Part shown: positions 34,501-42,463 of the stretch, one piece after another | Layout of the letters: every line of letters begins with the position of its first letter | Position numbering within the stretch: the first letter of the stretch is position 1 | Source: CALBPI01 sp963922335 | GTDB taxonomy: Bacteria > Pseudomonadota > Gammaproteobacteria > Steroidobacterales > Woeseiaceae | Length of the DNA stretch: 64,000 nt | Assembly (NCBI GenBank): GCA_963922335.1 | Contig: CAWUIB010000005.1 | Span: forward strand, 124,001 to 188,000 | Direction: 5' to 3' | Program-made: the position numbers and the translations under genes | Notes under the pieces: generated by a model | Databases searched by the model: none | The model's input: the letters and a program-made list of their open reading frames with translations, nothing else | What the model was told of the DNA's origin: nothing

Positions 34501-35274
34501 CGGTGTCGGGTTGGCACAATCGACCGGTGTGCCGGCGATGCTCATCGTTGCCGTGTCATCGACCAGCCAGTAAGTCGCCGGATAATAAGGAAACGTCCGA
34601 TAAACCGGGGGGCCAGCGTAGAGATTGTTGTTCTCATCGCGCATCCCTGGCATGAGCAGGAACTGCCAAGCCCAATCTGGGGCGGTCGTGAGAGACTGCG
34701 TCAGGTCGATTTGGAACGTTGTGTTGTCTGCGATCGGATCCCACGGCGTGGCCGTCGGCGTTTGATCGGTGAACGTCCGCGAACCACTGCTCACCCAGGG
34801 CTCGTAGTCGATGTCCGGGTTGTAGTACCCGCGGTTGTAGTCGGGGCTACGTGAAAACGCGAACTCGGTCGTCGGAGGGACGGGGTAGTGACCACCACCG
34901 AGCGTCCGTCGTGCCCGACGGTCACAGCATCCGTTCGGGAACAGATAACTGAATTTCCACCAAGTACCGTTGGAGCCACCGGAGGCGTTGAAGTTGATGG
35001 TGCCCGGAGATGGCTGGTTGGCACCGTCCAGACCAACAAAACTCTGGATCGTGGTGTTCCACCAGAGCGAGCCATCGTTCGCTGGCATGAGCAATTCGAA
35101 GTCCATGCTGCCAGAGTCATCGAGTGCCATGATGACGTTCGGCTCAACCGCGTCCGACAGGAACAGGGGAGAATCCGAGATGACGCCCGGGTTAGCCTGT
35201 GCGCTCGTGACGGTCACAAAGCCTGCCGTCAGTGCGATCAGCGATCGATAGAGAAATGAAGCTTGCTGTTTCAT
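31579..35274 (-). CDS. pilY1: Type IV pilus tip adhesin/assembly factor PilY1
   Basis: A 1231-residue secreted protein that sits at the tip of type IV pili, promotes extrusion and adhesion, and signals surface contact. It has a signal peptide ending in AQA (about residue 27) and a von Willebrand A-like N-terminal domain with the metal-binding DSGSM at 53-57. The C-terminal beta-propeller begins with FRPRDARTVLGDIVHSSPVLVG and contains the Ca-binding loop DLDGNGTPD near residues 937-945. The calcium loop is followed by RAYAGDLLGNMWAFDL, a family signature. Length and placement between pilX and pilE match the Pseudomonas cluster. Confidence 0.95.
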   Translation of the reverse strand: MKQQASFLYRSLIALTAGFVTVTSAQANPGVISDSPLFLSDAVEPNVIMALDDSGSMDFELLMPANDGSLWWNTTIQSFVGLDGANQPSPGTINFNASGGSNGTWWKFSYLFPNGCCDRRARRTLGGGHYPVPPTTEFAFSRSPDYNRGYYNPDIDYEPWVSSGSRTFTDQTPTATPWDPIADNTTFQIDLTQSLTTAPDWAWQFLLMPGMRDENNNLYAGPPVYRTFPYYPATYWLVDDTATMSIAGTPVDCANPTPATYELFRANANLVTGSAEAIGPDGTCLVRYEIEPTTPVYPSGRTYTEELQNFANWFSYYRKRHQAMRGGITAAFDEIDGVRVAEFTINNRQNVTMRSLTDQRVAILDDIFEARGSGGTPLRESIDYLGRQFERSGTNAPITQACQKNYGVAFTDGFANNSSTGVGNRDAGFGAPYEDAWSNTLADVAMEYYDDLQVSGFASGQVPTPIACGDTTPDPTLDCNDELHMNTYAVTLNARGTIFGVTHETRQDAFDNPPAWPQPNQPRSPRMVDDLYHAAVNGRGEMLNARTPVDIATQMSAVLATVVETEGTAAAVTFNTGLLSSDSLVYQAKLDSEFWSGFMTASTIDPITGEVSVLPTWDAADRMPAPNNRQITTYDPASGGVPFRDVGTLTAPQLADLSADLPVGLAAQDVIDYLRGSRTYESETLFRPRDARTVLGDIVHSSPVLVGAPRSDWPNTAPFPTGTDNYETWQSTQINRREAVYVGGNDGMLHGIWADVGNADSGVEFMGYVPNAIYDATVGEGLHALTQQNYQHRYYVDLTPAVSDAYIRTGVSQPLRWRTILVGGLRGGGPGLFALDITDPNAMTEADASDYVMWEFTDADDADLGATFAEPTIALMNNGRWAAVFGNGYNSTGSTQAHLFIVYLEGGIDRTWTLGTDYIKIAVPGADNGMATPQLADLDGNGTPDRAYAGDLLGNMWAFDLEGTSDASWGVDYGGFGSPEPLFTAENDNGDIQPITSKPVLARCPFDNSVNPDVMVLFGTGQYITEGDKTTSETQTFYGVWDRGVSELERGDMLEQLAHDPALTYDQTQLRIPTDNPIDPSSEFGWYMDLPDSGERVVSNPLVRGDITFFNTIIPDAGDPCVVGGGGWLMSVRICDGARPNEAVFDRTRDNAVDNGDLVADPVLRDGNGNPILNAAGGERFNQSEGLPWQSSVLGDRQYTPGSTGNIENRAITVTNSILDGRLSWEQIINE

Positions 35275-35300
35275 AGTGCTTTGCCTGGTTCGCTACTGCT

Positions 35301-35855
35301 TTAGAAGCGTCGTGCGAAATTGGTACGAAGAACAACCTGCGAGGTTCCGGACGCACCGGTTCCACGCGCATGGATTTTGAAAATAAAGATGTCACCGGCG
35401 CCGGAGGAAACCCCGTAGCCGCCGGTCAGATTTAGTGCGGCGTTGGCGGACTCATCGACTGTGCCGCGAATCTCGATAATGTACTGGGGCATCTCGGACA
35501 CTTCCTTAAGCGTGCCGAATGCACCGCCCGCGTAGGCGCGGGCATCAGCAGGCCACGCGGTGTAGACGTCGGGTGCGTTGTCCGTCGTGTAGAGCCCCGC
35601 AACATTGTTGAACGCCGCCAGCGTTGTGATCGAACGCAGGAAATCCTCTGCATCATGTAGAGCCGCTTCAGCGGCCTGAAACGCGAGGTCCTGATCACGC
35701 AGGTTACCGCTGATCCTCTCCTGAATCGTCGAGCTTTTGATTGAAGTGGTGCCAATCAATGACAGCAACAGGAGTGCGATCAGGGCGATCACCATCACTA
35801 CACCGGATTGCTTGTGACGTGCGGAGAAAGTCGAAAGCATCTTGCTGTTCATCAC
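35301..35855 (-). CDS. pilX: Type IV minor pilin assembly protein PilX
   Basis: A 184-residue PilX with prepilin cleavage after QSG and the helix VVMVIALIALLLLSLIG. Like other PilX/GspK-type proteins it lacks the glutamate at position +5, which fits a tip position in the minor pilin complex. QERISGNLRDQDLAFQAAEAAL is the typical downstream PilX stretch. A leader of about 18 residues precedes the cleavage site. The start overlaps the pilW stop by 4 bp, and pilY1 begins 26 bp downstream. Confidence 0.92.
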   Translation of the reverse strand: MMNSKMLSTFSARHKQSGVVMVIALIALLLLSLIGTTSIKSSTIQERISGNLRDQDLAFQAAEAALHDAEDFLRSITTLAAFNNVAGLYTTDNAPDVYTAWPADARAYAGGAFGTLKEVSEMPQYIIEIRGTVDESANAALNLTGGYGVSSGAGDIFIFKIHARGTGASGTSQVVLRTNFARRF

Positions 35856-36952
35856 ATGATTGCCCTGTTTCTAATGGTGGTCGTTGCGGAGTAAACGCGC
35901 CGCAGTCGACGGTCCGCTGCGTTCACAGGAGTCAGACTTCCGTCCAGCCCGTTCACCGTGACATAAGTCTGAGGATCGTCGGCGATGTTGTCTTCGGCAG
36001 ATTCGAGCAGAAGGTTAATCTGGATGCTAACAACCTCACCCCACTGCACACCTGCAATGGCGTTGGCCAGGTCGTACTGATCGACACCGCCATCACCATC
36101 GGTGTCGCGGCCGTACACGACTTGCATGTCCTGAACACCTTCGGCCAGTTCAATTGCCGGGCCAAGCGTGCCGTTGTTGTTGATACCACGCCGGAAGAGT
36201 GCGTTGCGCCCGGTCGCACCAGTGCCGATGTAGTACACGCGAGAAGTCATACGCATCAAAAACGCGTCTTCGCCAAACTGGTAAGGCGTGCCGGTCGCCG
36301 ATGAGCAATCCAATGGTGCACCCAGTCCTGCAGTGCAGTTACCGGGTGCGCCCGCGCCTTGATTGTGTTGCACGATCAAAGCGGTGTTGCCCGGGTTTGC
36401 ATTGGTCATCTGGAACATGGCGGAGTTGAGGCAATCGGTCGCCATCAGCAAGTCACCAAACTGAAGGTCGTGTGCCTGGTCCAGCGTGAACGTGTTCGTT
36501 GTAGTGGAATGTGACTGGACAACATACCGATCGTCCGGGATGGCCCGCACAAGCTTGAAAGCGTCGGTATTCGGTATCACGTCGCCAGCAATCTCCGCCG
36601 GGAAAACGCTCGCCCCGCCTTCATATCCGATCAGAGCATTGTTAGCGTCGTATTCCCAATTGACGGTGCCGCCATTCAATACATTTACAACGTCATCCGA
36701 TCGTCCACAGCCAAGAAATCCTGCCATGCGCACGTCCTGGATCATGTTGTTCAGACTGAACCGGCCGAGTTCCTGCAATTCGGTGAGGGTCGACTGGATG
36801 TTGTATGACTTTTTGCTGCCGACGTACAACTGCAGCATGCCGCCAACGAGAAATGCGCCGATGGTCAGCGCGAGCAACAACTCAACCAGCGTAAAGCCGC
36901 GTTGACTGTGTTTCTCCAAATGGGCTTTGGATTGCATCATTCGAGCTTCCAT
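35852..36952 (-). CDS. pilW: Type IV minor pilin assembly protein PilW
   Basis: A 366-residue PilW, the largest minor pilin of the tip complex. The leader ends in QRG|FTLVELLLALTIGAF with the conserved glutamate at +5. RFSLNNMIQDVRMAGFLGCG is the characteristic PilW segment that follows the helix. The large C-terminal domain ends in RRVYSATTTIRNRAI, also family-typical. The start shares one base with the pilV stop, and the stop overlaps the pilX start by 4 bp. Several ATG codons lie near the start; the first one shown is in frame and closest to pilV. Confidence 0.92.
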   Translation of the reverse strand: MEARMMQSKAHLEKHSQRGFTLVELLLALTIGAFLVGGMLQLYVGSKKSYNIQSTLTELQELGRFSLNNMIQDVRMAGFLGCGRSDDVVNVLNGGTVNWEYDANNALIGYEGGASVFPAEIAGDVIPNTDAFKLVRAIPDDRYVVQSHSTTTNTFTLDQAHDLQFGDLLMATDCLNSAMFQMTNANPGNTALIVQHNQGAGAPGNCTAGLGAPLDCSSATGTPYQFGEDAFLMRMTSRVYYIGTGATGRNALFRRGINNNGTLGPAIELAEGVQDMQVVYGRDTDGDGGVDQYDLANAIAGVQWGEVVSIQINLLLESAEDNIADDPQTYVTVNGLDGSLTPVNAADRRLRRVYSATTTIRNRAIM

Positions 36953-37413
36953 CAGATATCAGTCGTCACGACGAACTGAACAACGTCCGCCGCAGTTCGT
37001 CCATCGTTCCACTGCACGGTTATCGTGAAGCGGGAAGGTACAGTGGCATCGGCGCCGGCAATGCGCTCGATCTGGCCCGTGCCTTCCGGCAAGTAGTAAT
37101 TCAACAGGTTCCGCCATTGGATCAGGTCGACATCAGGCACCGTCGCCGTCGCGCCCGGCGCGGCATCCGCCAGCAGTATGTCGTAGTTCCCCGCGCGTGC
37201 TGCCGGGATGTTGGCACGCATCCGATCCACGATGTCGTAGGCCATAATGCTCGCCTGCGTTCTGAGGTACGCGCTGTTGTTCAAGCGGGTACCACCAACC
37301 TGTAGCGAGGCGACGCCGATCAGTCCGACGGTGAGCACAATCGAGGCAATCAACACTTCCAGAAGTGTGTAGCCCGATTGATTTCTCGTTTGGCGACGTT
37401 GTGTCATGGACAT
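36952..37413 (-). CDS. pilV: Type IV minor pilin modification protein PilV
   Basis: A 153-residue PilV with leader cleavage QSG|YTLLEVLIASIVLTVGLIGVASLQ and the RTQASIMAYDIVDRMRAN segment that defines the family. It joins PilW, PilX and PilE in the priming complex. Two in-frame starts exist (37413 and 37407); the second would overlap the fimT stop as ATGA. All junctions in this cluster overlap, so fimT through pilX are likely translated as a coupled unit. Confidence 0.92.
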   Translation of the reverse strand: MSMTQRRQTRNQSGYTLLEVLIASIVLTVGLIGVASLQVGGTRLNNSAYLRTQASIMAYDIVDRMRANIPAARAGNYDILLADAAPGATATVPDVDLIQWRNLLNYYLPEGTGQIERIAGADATVPSRFTITVQWNDGRTAADVVQFVVTTDI

Positions 37414-37973
37414 GCTGCGGTCCCTTTACTGGTTGCGGCATAACCGATCAAGCCAACGCGAATCTCGCGGGCCTGGGTGATGTCTGCGTTGCTGCCACAT
37501 ACTCGAAACGTGCCGGCGTTCGCACCGGCTGCACGGGTTTCTCCGCTGGCCACAAAAGATACCCATCCGGCCACCCCGCCATCAGCGCGAATGGTGATGC
37601 CCTGAGACGCGGCTTCCCACGTGCGCAGGACAACCTCGCCAGGGTCTACGGCACCGAAGTTTGCCGGGTCCGTGAAAACGATCCAGCCGTCCTCCCAGCC
37701 GCCACCGGTGCAGGTTGCCTGATCGCTGCTTCTGCACAACGTCACTCGGCTACCGCGCTTGATGGCTTCCGAGCGAGCCAGCGTCAGCGCTGTGACGAAT
37801 TCGTTGTTGTCAGTGACAATTCGGTTCACGCGAATCGTGTTCAGAAACGACGGCGCAGCAAAACTGGCGATTACGCCGAGCACTGCGATCGTCAGCATCA
37901 GTTCAATAATTGTGTAGCCGCCAGCGCGGTAATGACGCGCCATACGTGGCATGCTCATGCAATGACCGAGCAT
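37404..37973 (-). CDS. fimT: FimT/FimU-type minor pilin (GspH domain)
   Basis: A 189-residue prepilin with the cleavage site AGG|YTIIELMLTIAVLGVIASFAAPSF and a GspH-like C-terminal domain (EFVTALTLARSEAIKRGSRVTLC, ending with paired cysteines near the C-terminus). Only one FimT/FimU-type gene is present, so this one may perform both roles. The frame extends upstream, but ATG 37973 is preferred because a strong AGGGAGG ribosome-binding site (37981-37987) lies 7 bp before it. It is the first gene of the fimT-pilV-pilW-pilX-pilY1-pilE operon. Confidence 0.88.
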   Translation of the reverse strand: MLGHCMSMPRMARHYRAGGYTIIELMLTIAVLGVIASFAAPSFLNTIRVNRIVTDNNEFVTALTLARSEAIKRGSRVTLCRSSDQATCTGGGWEDGWIVFTDPANFGAVDPGEVVLRTWEAASQGITIRADGGVAGWVSFVASGETRAAGANAGTFRVCGSNADITQAREIRVGLIGYAATSKGTAACP

Positions 37974-37980
37974 TCCTGCG

Positions 37981-37987
37981 CCTCCCT
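37981..37987 (-). promoter_or_regulatory. Ribosome-binding site fixing the fimT start
   Basis: AGGGAGG on the minus strand, 7 bp before ATG 37973. It argues against the longer in-frame reading that would begin at 38129. Confidence 0.7.
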
Positions 37988-38150
37988 TAGATATGCCCCA
38001 GCGCACATTATTATCCATTTCCAACAATGATTTGCGATGTGCACAGGTCACAGAAAGTCGGCGCACAATTCGGAGCGGCTCAATCTCGCTTGCAGCGATC
38101 TCCCAGGCTGATTTGCGAATACTCTTCACGGATGAGGAGGATCATTAAAA

Positions 38151-39560
38151 ATGTTTAAAAACAGAAATTTAATAGAGTTTTATAATAACAGTTCGAGAAC
38201 TGAAGGTCGGATTGCGTCTCTTCGCGGGGTGCATGCGGTCTGCCAGCGTCGTCGATTTGCGACTTTCATTATGTTGACTCTGTTGATTTCGCTGATCTGT
38301 GGCAGCGCAAAAGCTCAAATCGACGGATCTTTGACAGTCACGTCGGTGGACGAGATTCATCGCACACCTATCATGCGTGAGGTGTATACCGCTTTGGAGT
38401 CGCGTCATGACCTCAGCATCGAAACGATGATCGAGTTGAACGAGATTCCTGCGCCACCCTTCGAGGAGCGCACCCGCGCATTGCGTCTCGCACAGATGTT
38501 CGAAGCACTTGGTATTGAAGACGTCCGGATCGATGAGGTTGGGAATGTTATCGCGCGACGACCCGGCCTGAGTCGTCTGCGAACGATCGCGGTGATTGCG
38601 CATGTCGATACAGTGTTTCCTGCAGGTACCGACGTGACGGTGAAGCGTTCAGGCAAGGCGTTCCGTGCACCGGGAATCGGCGACAACGCGCGGGGTCTCG
38701 CGTTAATGCTGGATATTGCCGCATCTCTTGAAGCCGCAGCGCTCAAGACGGACGCCGACATCTTGTTCGTGGGCTCTGTCGGCGAAGAAGGCCTCGGTGA
38801 CCTCAGAGGCGTCAGGGCGCTGTTTGGGCCGGGAGGTACGGATGTCGACGCGGCGGTGGTCATCGACGGTGGTCCCTTCGGTTGGATTGTGAATCAAGGT
38901 GTTGGGTCAGTGCGCTATCGAGTGACCTTCAAGGGGCCAGGTGGCCATAGTTACGGGAGTTTTGGCAGAGCACATCCGCATCAGGCGCTCGCCGACGCGA
39001 TCAACCGATTCAGTGCCGCAGCTCGAGCGATTTCGGGAATGCCCGGACCCAAAACGACGTTTTCGGTCGGGCGTATTGGGGGAGGAACTTCTGTGAACTC
39101 CATTCCGTTCGAGAGTTGGATGGAAGTCGATATGCGTTCCGTCGACCCGGACCGTATGGCATTGCTGGACGCTGCGTTGCATGCCGCGGTCGAGCAAGCG
39201 TTGGTCGCTGAGAACTCCCTGGCGGTCGATGATTCGGAGGTGACAGCTGTACTTGAGTCGGTGGGTCAGCGACCAGCGGGGATGACGGACCCCGGCGCCC
39301 CGATCGTGAAGCGCGCTTTGGATTCGCTGTTGGCGATGGATGTCGAGGGGCAACTTACGGCGTCGAGCACCGATGCGAATATTCCGATGTCGCTCGGCAT
39401 TCCCGCGGTCACTATCTCGAGAGGTGGCATTTCGCGCTTCGCGCACGCGCTGAATGAGACCTGGGAGGATGCCAATACTGACCGGGCCGCATCTGCGGCC
39501 ACGCTACTGGTTGTGGCCGAGGCTGGCTTGGTGCTCGAAACGGCACTTGCCGGCGATTAG
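38151..39560 (+). CDS. M20-family metallopeptidase, exported
   Basis: A 469-residue zinc peptidase of the M20/M25/M40 clan (PepT/DapE/carboxypeptidase G2 type). After a long N-terminal region with a signal segment (about 40-55, LTLLISLICGSAKAQ), the metal motifs appear: H151 in AHVDTVFPAG, the bridging Asp in GIGDNARG and the general base in GSVGEEGLGD. The dimerisation domain sits in the middle and a final metal His follows near the C-terminus (SRFAHALNETW). The N-terminal 38 residues are AT-rich in the DNA; an internal start closer to the signal peptide is possible, but GAGGAGG (38134-38140) supports the first ATG. The stop overlaps the convergent serine hydrolase stop (TTAG). Confidence 0.85.
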   Translation: MFKNRNLIEFYNNSSRTEGRIASLRGVHAVCQRRRFATFIMLTLLISLICGSAKAQIDGSLTVTSVDEIHRTPIMREVYTALESRHDLSIETMIELNEIPAPPFEERTRALRLAQMFEALGIEDVRIDEVGNVIARRPGLSRLRTIAVIAHVDTVFPAGTDVTVKRSGKAFRAPGIGDNARGLALMLDIAASLEAAALKTDADILFVGSVGEEGLGDLRGVRALFGPGGTDVDAAVVIDGGPFGWIVNQGVGSVRYRVTFKGPGGHSYGSFGRAHPHQALADAINRFSAAARAISGMPGPKTTFSVGRIGGGTSVNSIPFESWMEVDMRSVDPDRMALLDAALHAAVEQALVAENSLAVDDSEVTAVLESVGQRPAGMTDPGAPIVKRALDSLLAMDVEGQLTASSTDANIPMSLGIPAVTISRGGISRFAHALNETWEDANTDRAASAATLLVVAEAGLVLETALAGD

Positions 39561-40747
39561 TTCAGGGCATTTGCGATCACTGGCGCTGCGACTTCCGATG
39601 CATCCTCGGGCAGCAGTGGCACGATCTGTTCGATATAGAAAGGCAGTCCGCTGTAGGTTCCGTTTGGCGGAACCGGATGTTGATGGCCGAGACGGACGAT
39701 AATGAGATCTTTCTCAGGCACGACCACAATGTATTGACCGAGGTGACCCCGGAACGCGTAGAAGGCCGGATCGTTGTCGTAGTGAATCCACGTCGAGTAG
39801 CCGTAGTATTCCACCTTGCCTGGCGTGCGCATTTTCTCGACGTAATCACGGGGCAACAGTTGCTCACCGTCCCACATGCCATCCTGCAGCATAAGCTGCC
39901 CAAGTTTCGCAAAGTTTCTCGCGTTGGTGTTTAGACAGCAGTAGCCCAGCTCCATACCCGTACCGTCGAGATGCCAAACAGCATCGTCATTCATGCCAAG
40001 GGGTTGCCAGAGTTTGCGGCTAAGATACTCGCTGACACTGAGCGAGGGATCTTTCTTGCGTAGGGCACGCTCCAGGGACAGCGTCAGCAATTGTGTTGAT
40101 GCGCTGGAGTAGTAGAAGTGCGTCTCTGGCTCGTGGCTGAATCCACGATCAAGGATGAACTCGCCAACGTCGTGAGAATAAAGCAGCGCCACGGTCGGAC
40201 TGAATGGGCTGTAGTAGTGTTCATCCCAGTCGTATCCCGATGTCATTGTCGATAGCGATCCGATGGTTGCGGTTGCTGCCAGTGGGTCATCCGAAAACTC
40301 GGGAAGCAGCGTCGTCACGGGCTGGTCGAGGCCGGATACATAACCCTCTTCGATAGCTTTGCCCAAAAGCATCGTAATCACAGTTTTTGCCATGGAGAAC
40401 GAGTTAGTGCGGCTGCGAGCATCGTAGGGTGCTTCGTAATACTCAGCGAACACCTGACCTTTATGAATCGCGAGGAATGCGACCGCCTCGTTCTTGTCCA
40501 TGTAGTCGAGTAGCGGTTGCGGCAGATCATCGCCGATGCTATCCGGATGCAAGGGCCACGGCTCCGGGTCAGATGCTCTGATGGTGCGAGTGTCAAAGAA
40601 CTGATGGTCGTCGATATTCGCGGTCGGGTGACCTTTCATATAGGTGCGTGAGAGTGCGGTCAGGATATAGCCGTGACCGGTGACCGAAAGCAGCGCGACT
40701 CCAAGCAGTGGGAGCGAGAGGAGGACCACCAGAAAACGTTTTATCAT
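39557..40747 (-). CDS. Class C beta-lactamase-fold serine hydrolase
   Basis: A 396-residue exported or membrane-anchored protein of the beta-lactamase/transpeptidase-like family (COG1680), usually an esterase or peptidase rather than a true resistance enzyme. The N-terminal hydrophobic segment (about 5-25) is followed by the SxxK motif S118-M-A-K121 and a YSS motif (213-215) replacing the usual YxN. A GTG start 9 bp upstream is possible, but ATG 40747 is correctly spaced from an AAAGG ribosome-binding sequence. Nothing nearby suggests a cell-wall role. The substrate is unknown. Confidence 0.85.
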   Translation of the reverse strand: MIKRFLVVLLSLPLLGVALLSVTGHGYILTALSRTYMKGHPTANIDDHQFFDTRTIRASDPEPWPLHPDSIGDDLPQPLLDYMDKNEAVAFLAIHKGQVFAEYYEAPYDARSRTNSFSMAKTVITMLLGKAIEEGYVSGLDQPVTTLLPEFSDDPLAATATIGSLSTMTSGYDWDEHYYSPFSPTVALLYSHDVGEFILDRGFSHEPETHFYYSSASTQLLTLSLERALRKKDPSLSVSEYLSRKLWQPLGMNDDAVWHLDGTGMELGYCCLNTNARNFAKLGQLMLQDGMWDGEQLLPRDYVEKMRTPGKVEYYGYSTWIHYDNDPAFYAFRGHLGQYIVVVPEKDLIIVRLGHQHPVPPNGTYSGLPFYIEQIVPLLPEDASEVAAPVIANALN

Positions 40748-40856
40748 CGAAAGCACCTTTGACTCATTGCTGCGCGAACATACCGATCAATAGAGTGTTT
40801 GACCAGTATCGGCATTTTCTCTCGGATGCCGTTATTATCGGAAGCAGGATAGATTT

Positions 40857-41387
40857 GTGGATGACCACACGATGGATTTGAGAGCGTTTTTGGCAGGTTG
40901 TGCACTGGGTCTGTTGTTGCCGATATCAGTTTTTGCAGATGGCTCAGAGACGGTCGACGATGGATACCAGATCACCGTATACAAGTCGCCCGCTTGTGGA
41001 TGCTGTCGGCAGTGGATTCGACATCTGCAAGACAACGGCTTCACCGTGCTTGCGGTCGATAGTGATGACATGACCGCCATCAAAAAAGAGTACGAAGTCC
41101 CGGAGGAACTGAGAAGTTGCCACACAGCACGAATTGACGGGTACACCATAGAGGGTCACGTGCCGGCGCAGGACATCATTGCGCTACTTGAGAATGGCCC
41201 CGACGCCGCGGGGCTGAGCGTACCGGGTATGCCGATCGGTTCACCGGGTATGGAGATGGGCGCGCGCGTGGATGCCTACGATGTCATCCGGTTTGAAGGT
41301 GAGGAGCGGACCGTGGTGGCATCCTATGGTGAACGCGAAGAACCAGCCGCGGAGCTCCCGGTTGAAGCAACCTCGAGTGACGATTGA
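40857..41387 (+). CDS. DUF411 family protein, putative periplasmic metal-binding protein
   Basis: A 176-residue exported protein with a signal segment (about 8-27). The DUF411 core contains the cysteine cluster PACGCC (C47, C49, C50), then LRSCHTARI, IEGHVPAQDI and LSVPGMPIGSPGME, all conserved in the family. DUF411 proteins are often linked to copper handling, but biochemical proof is limited. The start is GTG 40857 (AGGA 7 bp upstream); an ATG at 40872 is the alternative. The C-terminal tail is acidic and low in complexity. Its stop abuts the alkB start (TGATG), so the two are coupled. Confidence 0.85.
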   Translation: MDDHTMDLRAFLAGCALGLLLPISVFADGSETVDDGYQITVYKSPACGCCRQWIRHLQDNGFTVLAVDSDDMTAIKKEYEVPEELRSCHTARIDGYTIEGHVPAQDIIALLENGPDAAGLSVPGMPIGSPGMEMGARVDAYDVIRFEGEERTVVASYGEREEPAAELPVEATSSDD

Positions 41388-42463
41388 TGAAACGCTACGG
41401 TTTTCTCTTCTCTTTGCTGCTGCCGATTCTCCCGCTCGCTGCGCTGCTCGCGGGACGCTGGTTTGACGAGGCGGCATTGTTCGCGTGGTTGCCGATTGCG
41501 TTCTCGTTTGTGTTTTTGCCTGTGATTGATGCGGCGATCGGAACGGATGAGAACAACCCAACCGAAAGTGAAGTGAATGCGCTCAGCCGCGATTCATTCT
41601 TCAAGTATTTGACGCTCGCGGTAGTCCCGCTGCAATTAATGAACCTTGCGGTTTGTGGGTATGCTTTTGTGGCGGGCGAGGGTGGTCTCATCGGTCAACT
41701 GGGCTACCTGCTCGGTTGCGGTGTTGTGAGCGGCAGCACAGCGATCACGACCGCTCATGAGCTAATCCACAAACCCGGTCGACTCGAACAATGGTCTGGC
41801 GGATTTCTGCTTGCCAGCGTGTGCTACGCAACGTTCAAGCCCGAGCACCTGTACGGTCACCATCGTCATGTTGCGACTCCGGCGGACGGATCGACCGCAT
41901 TTCGCGGTGAAACGGTATATCACTTTGTGTGGAGAGCATTTCGCGACAACCCTGGACGGGGCTTCAGGCTCGCTGCCGAACGCTTATCGCGCCGCGGTAT
42001 CGCTCCCTGGTCATGGCGAAACGAGATGTTGTGGTGGACGAGTCTCAGTGGCTTGTTCATTGTTCTGGCTGCGGTCGTAGGCGGCCCATTAGCAGTAGCC
42101 TTATTCCTCGGACAGGCATTCGTCGCTGTCTGCCTGCTCGAGATCATCAACTACGTCGAGCACTACGGTCTCATGCGCGAACGTGATTCCAACGGACGCT
42201 ATGAGCGTATCTCTCCCCGCCACTCATGGAATGCGAATCATCTGGTCACCAACCTGTTCCTGTTCCAGCTTCAGCGGCATTCTGATCACCACGCTAATGG
42301 CTCACGCCGGTATCAGGCACTCCGGCATTTCGAAGAGAGCCCGCAGCTTCCGTTTGGTTATCCGACAGCCGTGCTCATGACTCTGTTACCGCCATTGTGG
42401 TTTCGGGTCATGAACCCGCGTGTGGAACGCCACGCTGCGCAGGCTGTGCCCGCTGCCCCTTGA
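41387..42463 (+). CDS. alkB: Alkane 1-monooxygenase (AlkB-type membrane di-iron hydroxylase)
   Basis: An integral membrane non-heme di-iron hydroxylase, 358 residues, that hydroxylates the terminal carbon of n-alkanes or related chains. The histidine boxes are intact: HELIHK, EHLYGHHRHVATP and the signature LQRHSDHHANGSRRYQ. NYVEHYGL is also conserved in AlkB. Six hydrophobic helices are visible. No rubredoxin or rubredoxin reductase gene is in the window, so electron donors must be elsewhere. It is placed between DUF411 and an M48 protease, with overlapping starts and stops on both sides, which is not the usual alk operon layout. Confidence 0.93.
   Translation: MKRYGFLFSLLLPILPLAALLAGRWFDEAALFAWLPIAFSFVFLPVIDAAIGTDENNPTESEVNALSRDSFFKYLTLAVVPLQLMNLAVCGYAFVAGEGGLIGQLGYLLGCGVVSGSTAITTAHELIHKPGRLEQWSGGFLLASVCYATFKPEHLYGHHRHVATPADGSTAFRGETVYHFVWRAFRDNPGRGFRLAAERLSRRGIAPWSWRNEMLWWTSLSGLFIVLAAVVGGPLAVALFLGQAFVAVCLLEIINYVEHYGLMRERDSNGRYERISPRHSWNANHLVTNLFLFQLQRHSDHHANGSRRYQALRHFEESPQLPFGYPTAVLMTLLPPLWFRVMNPRVERHAAQAVPAAP

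Noticed and set aside
38035..38060. CRP/Vfr-like site upstream of fimT
   Set aside because: TGTGA and GCACA half-sites are present, but the spacing is one base short of the consensus and the second half does not match.
39557..40747. Antibiotic-resistance class C beta-lactamase
   Set aside because: The SxxK motif is present, but the YxN motif is replaced by YSS and there is no AmpR-type regulator; it fits the broad esterase/peptidase group instead.
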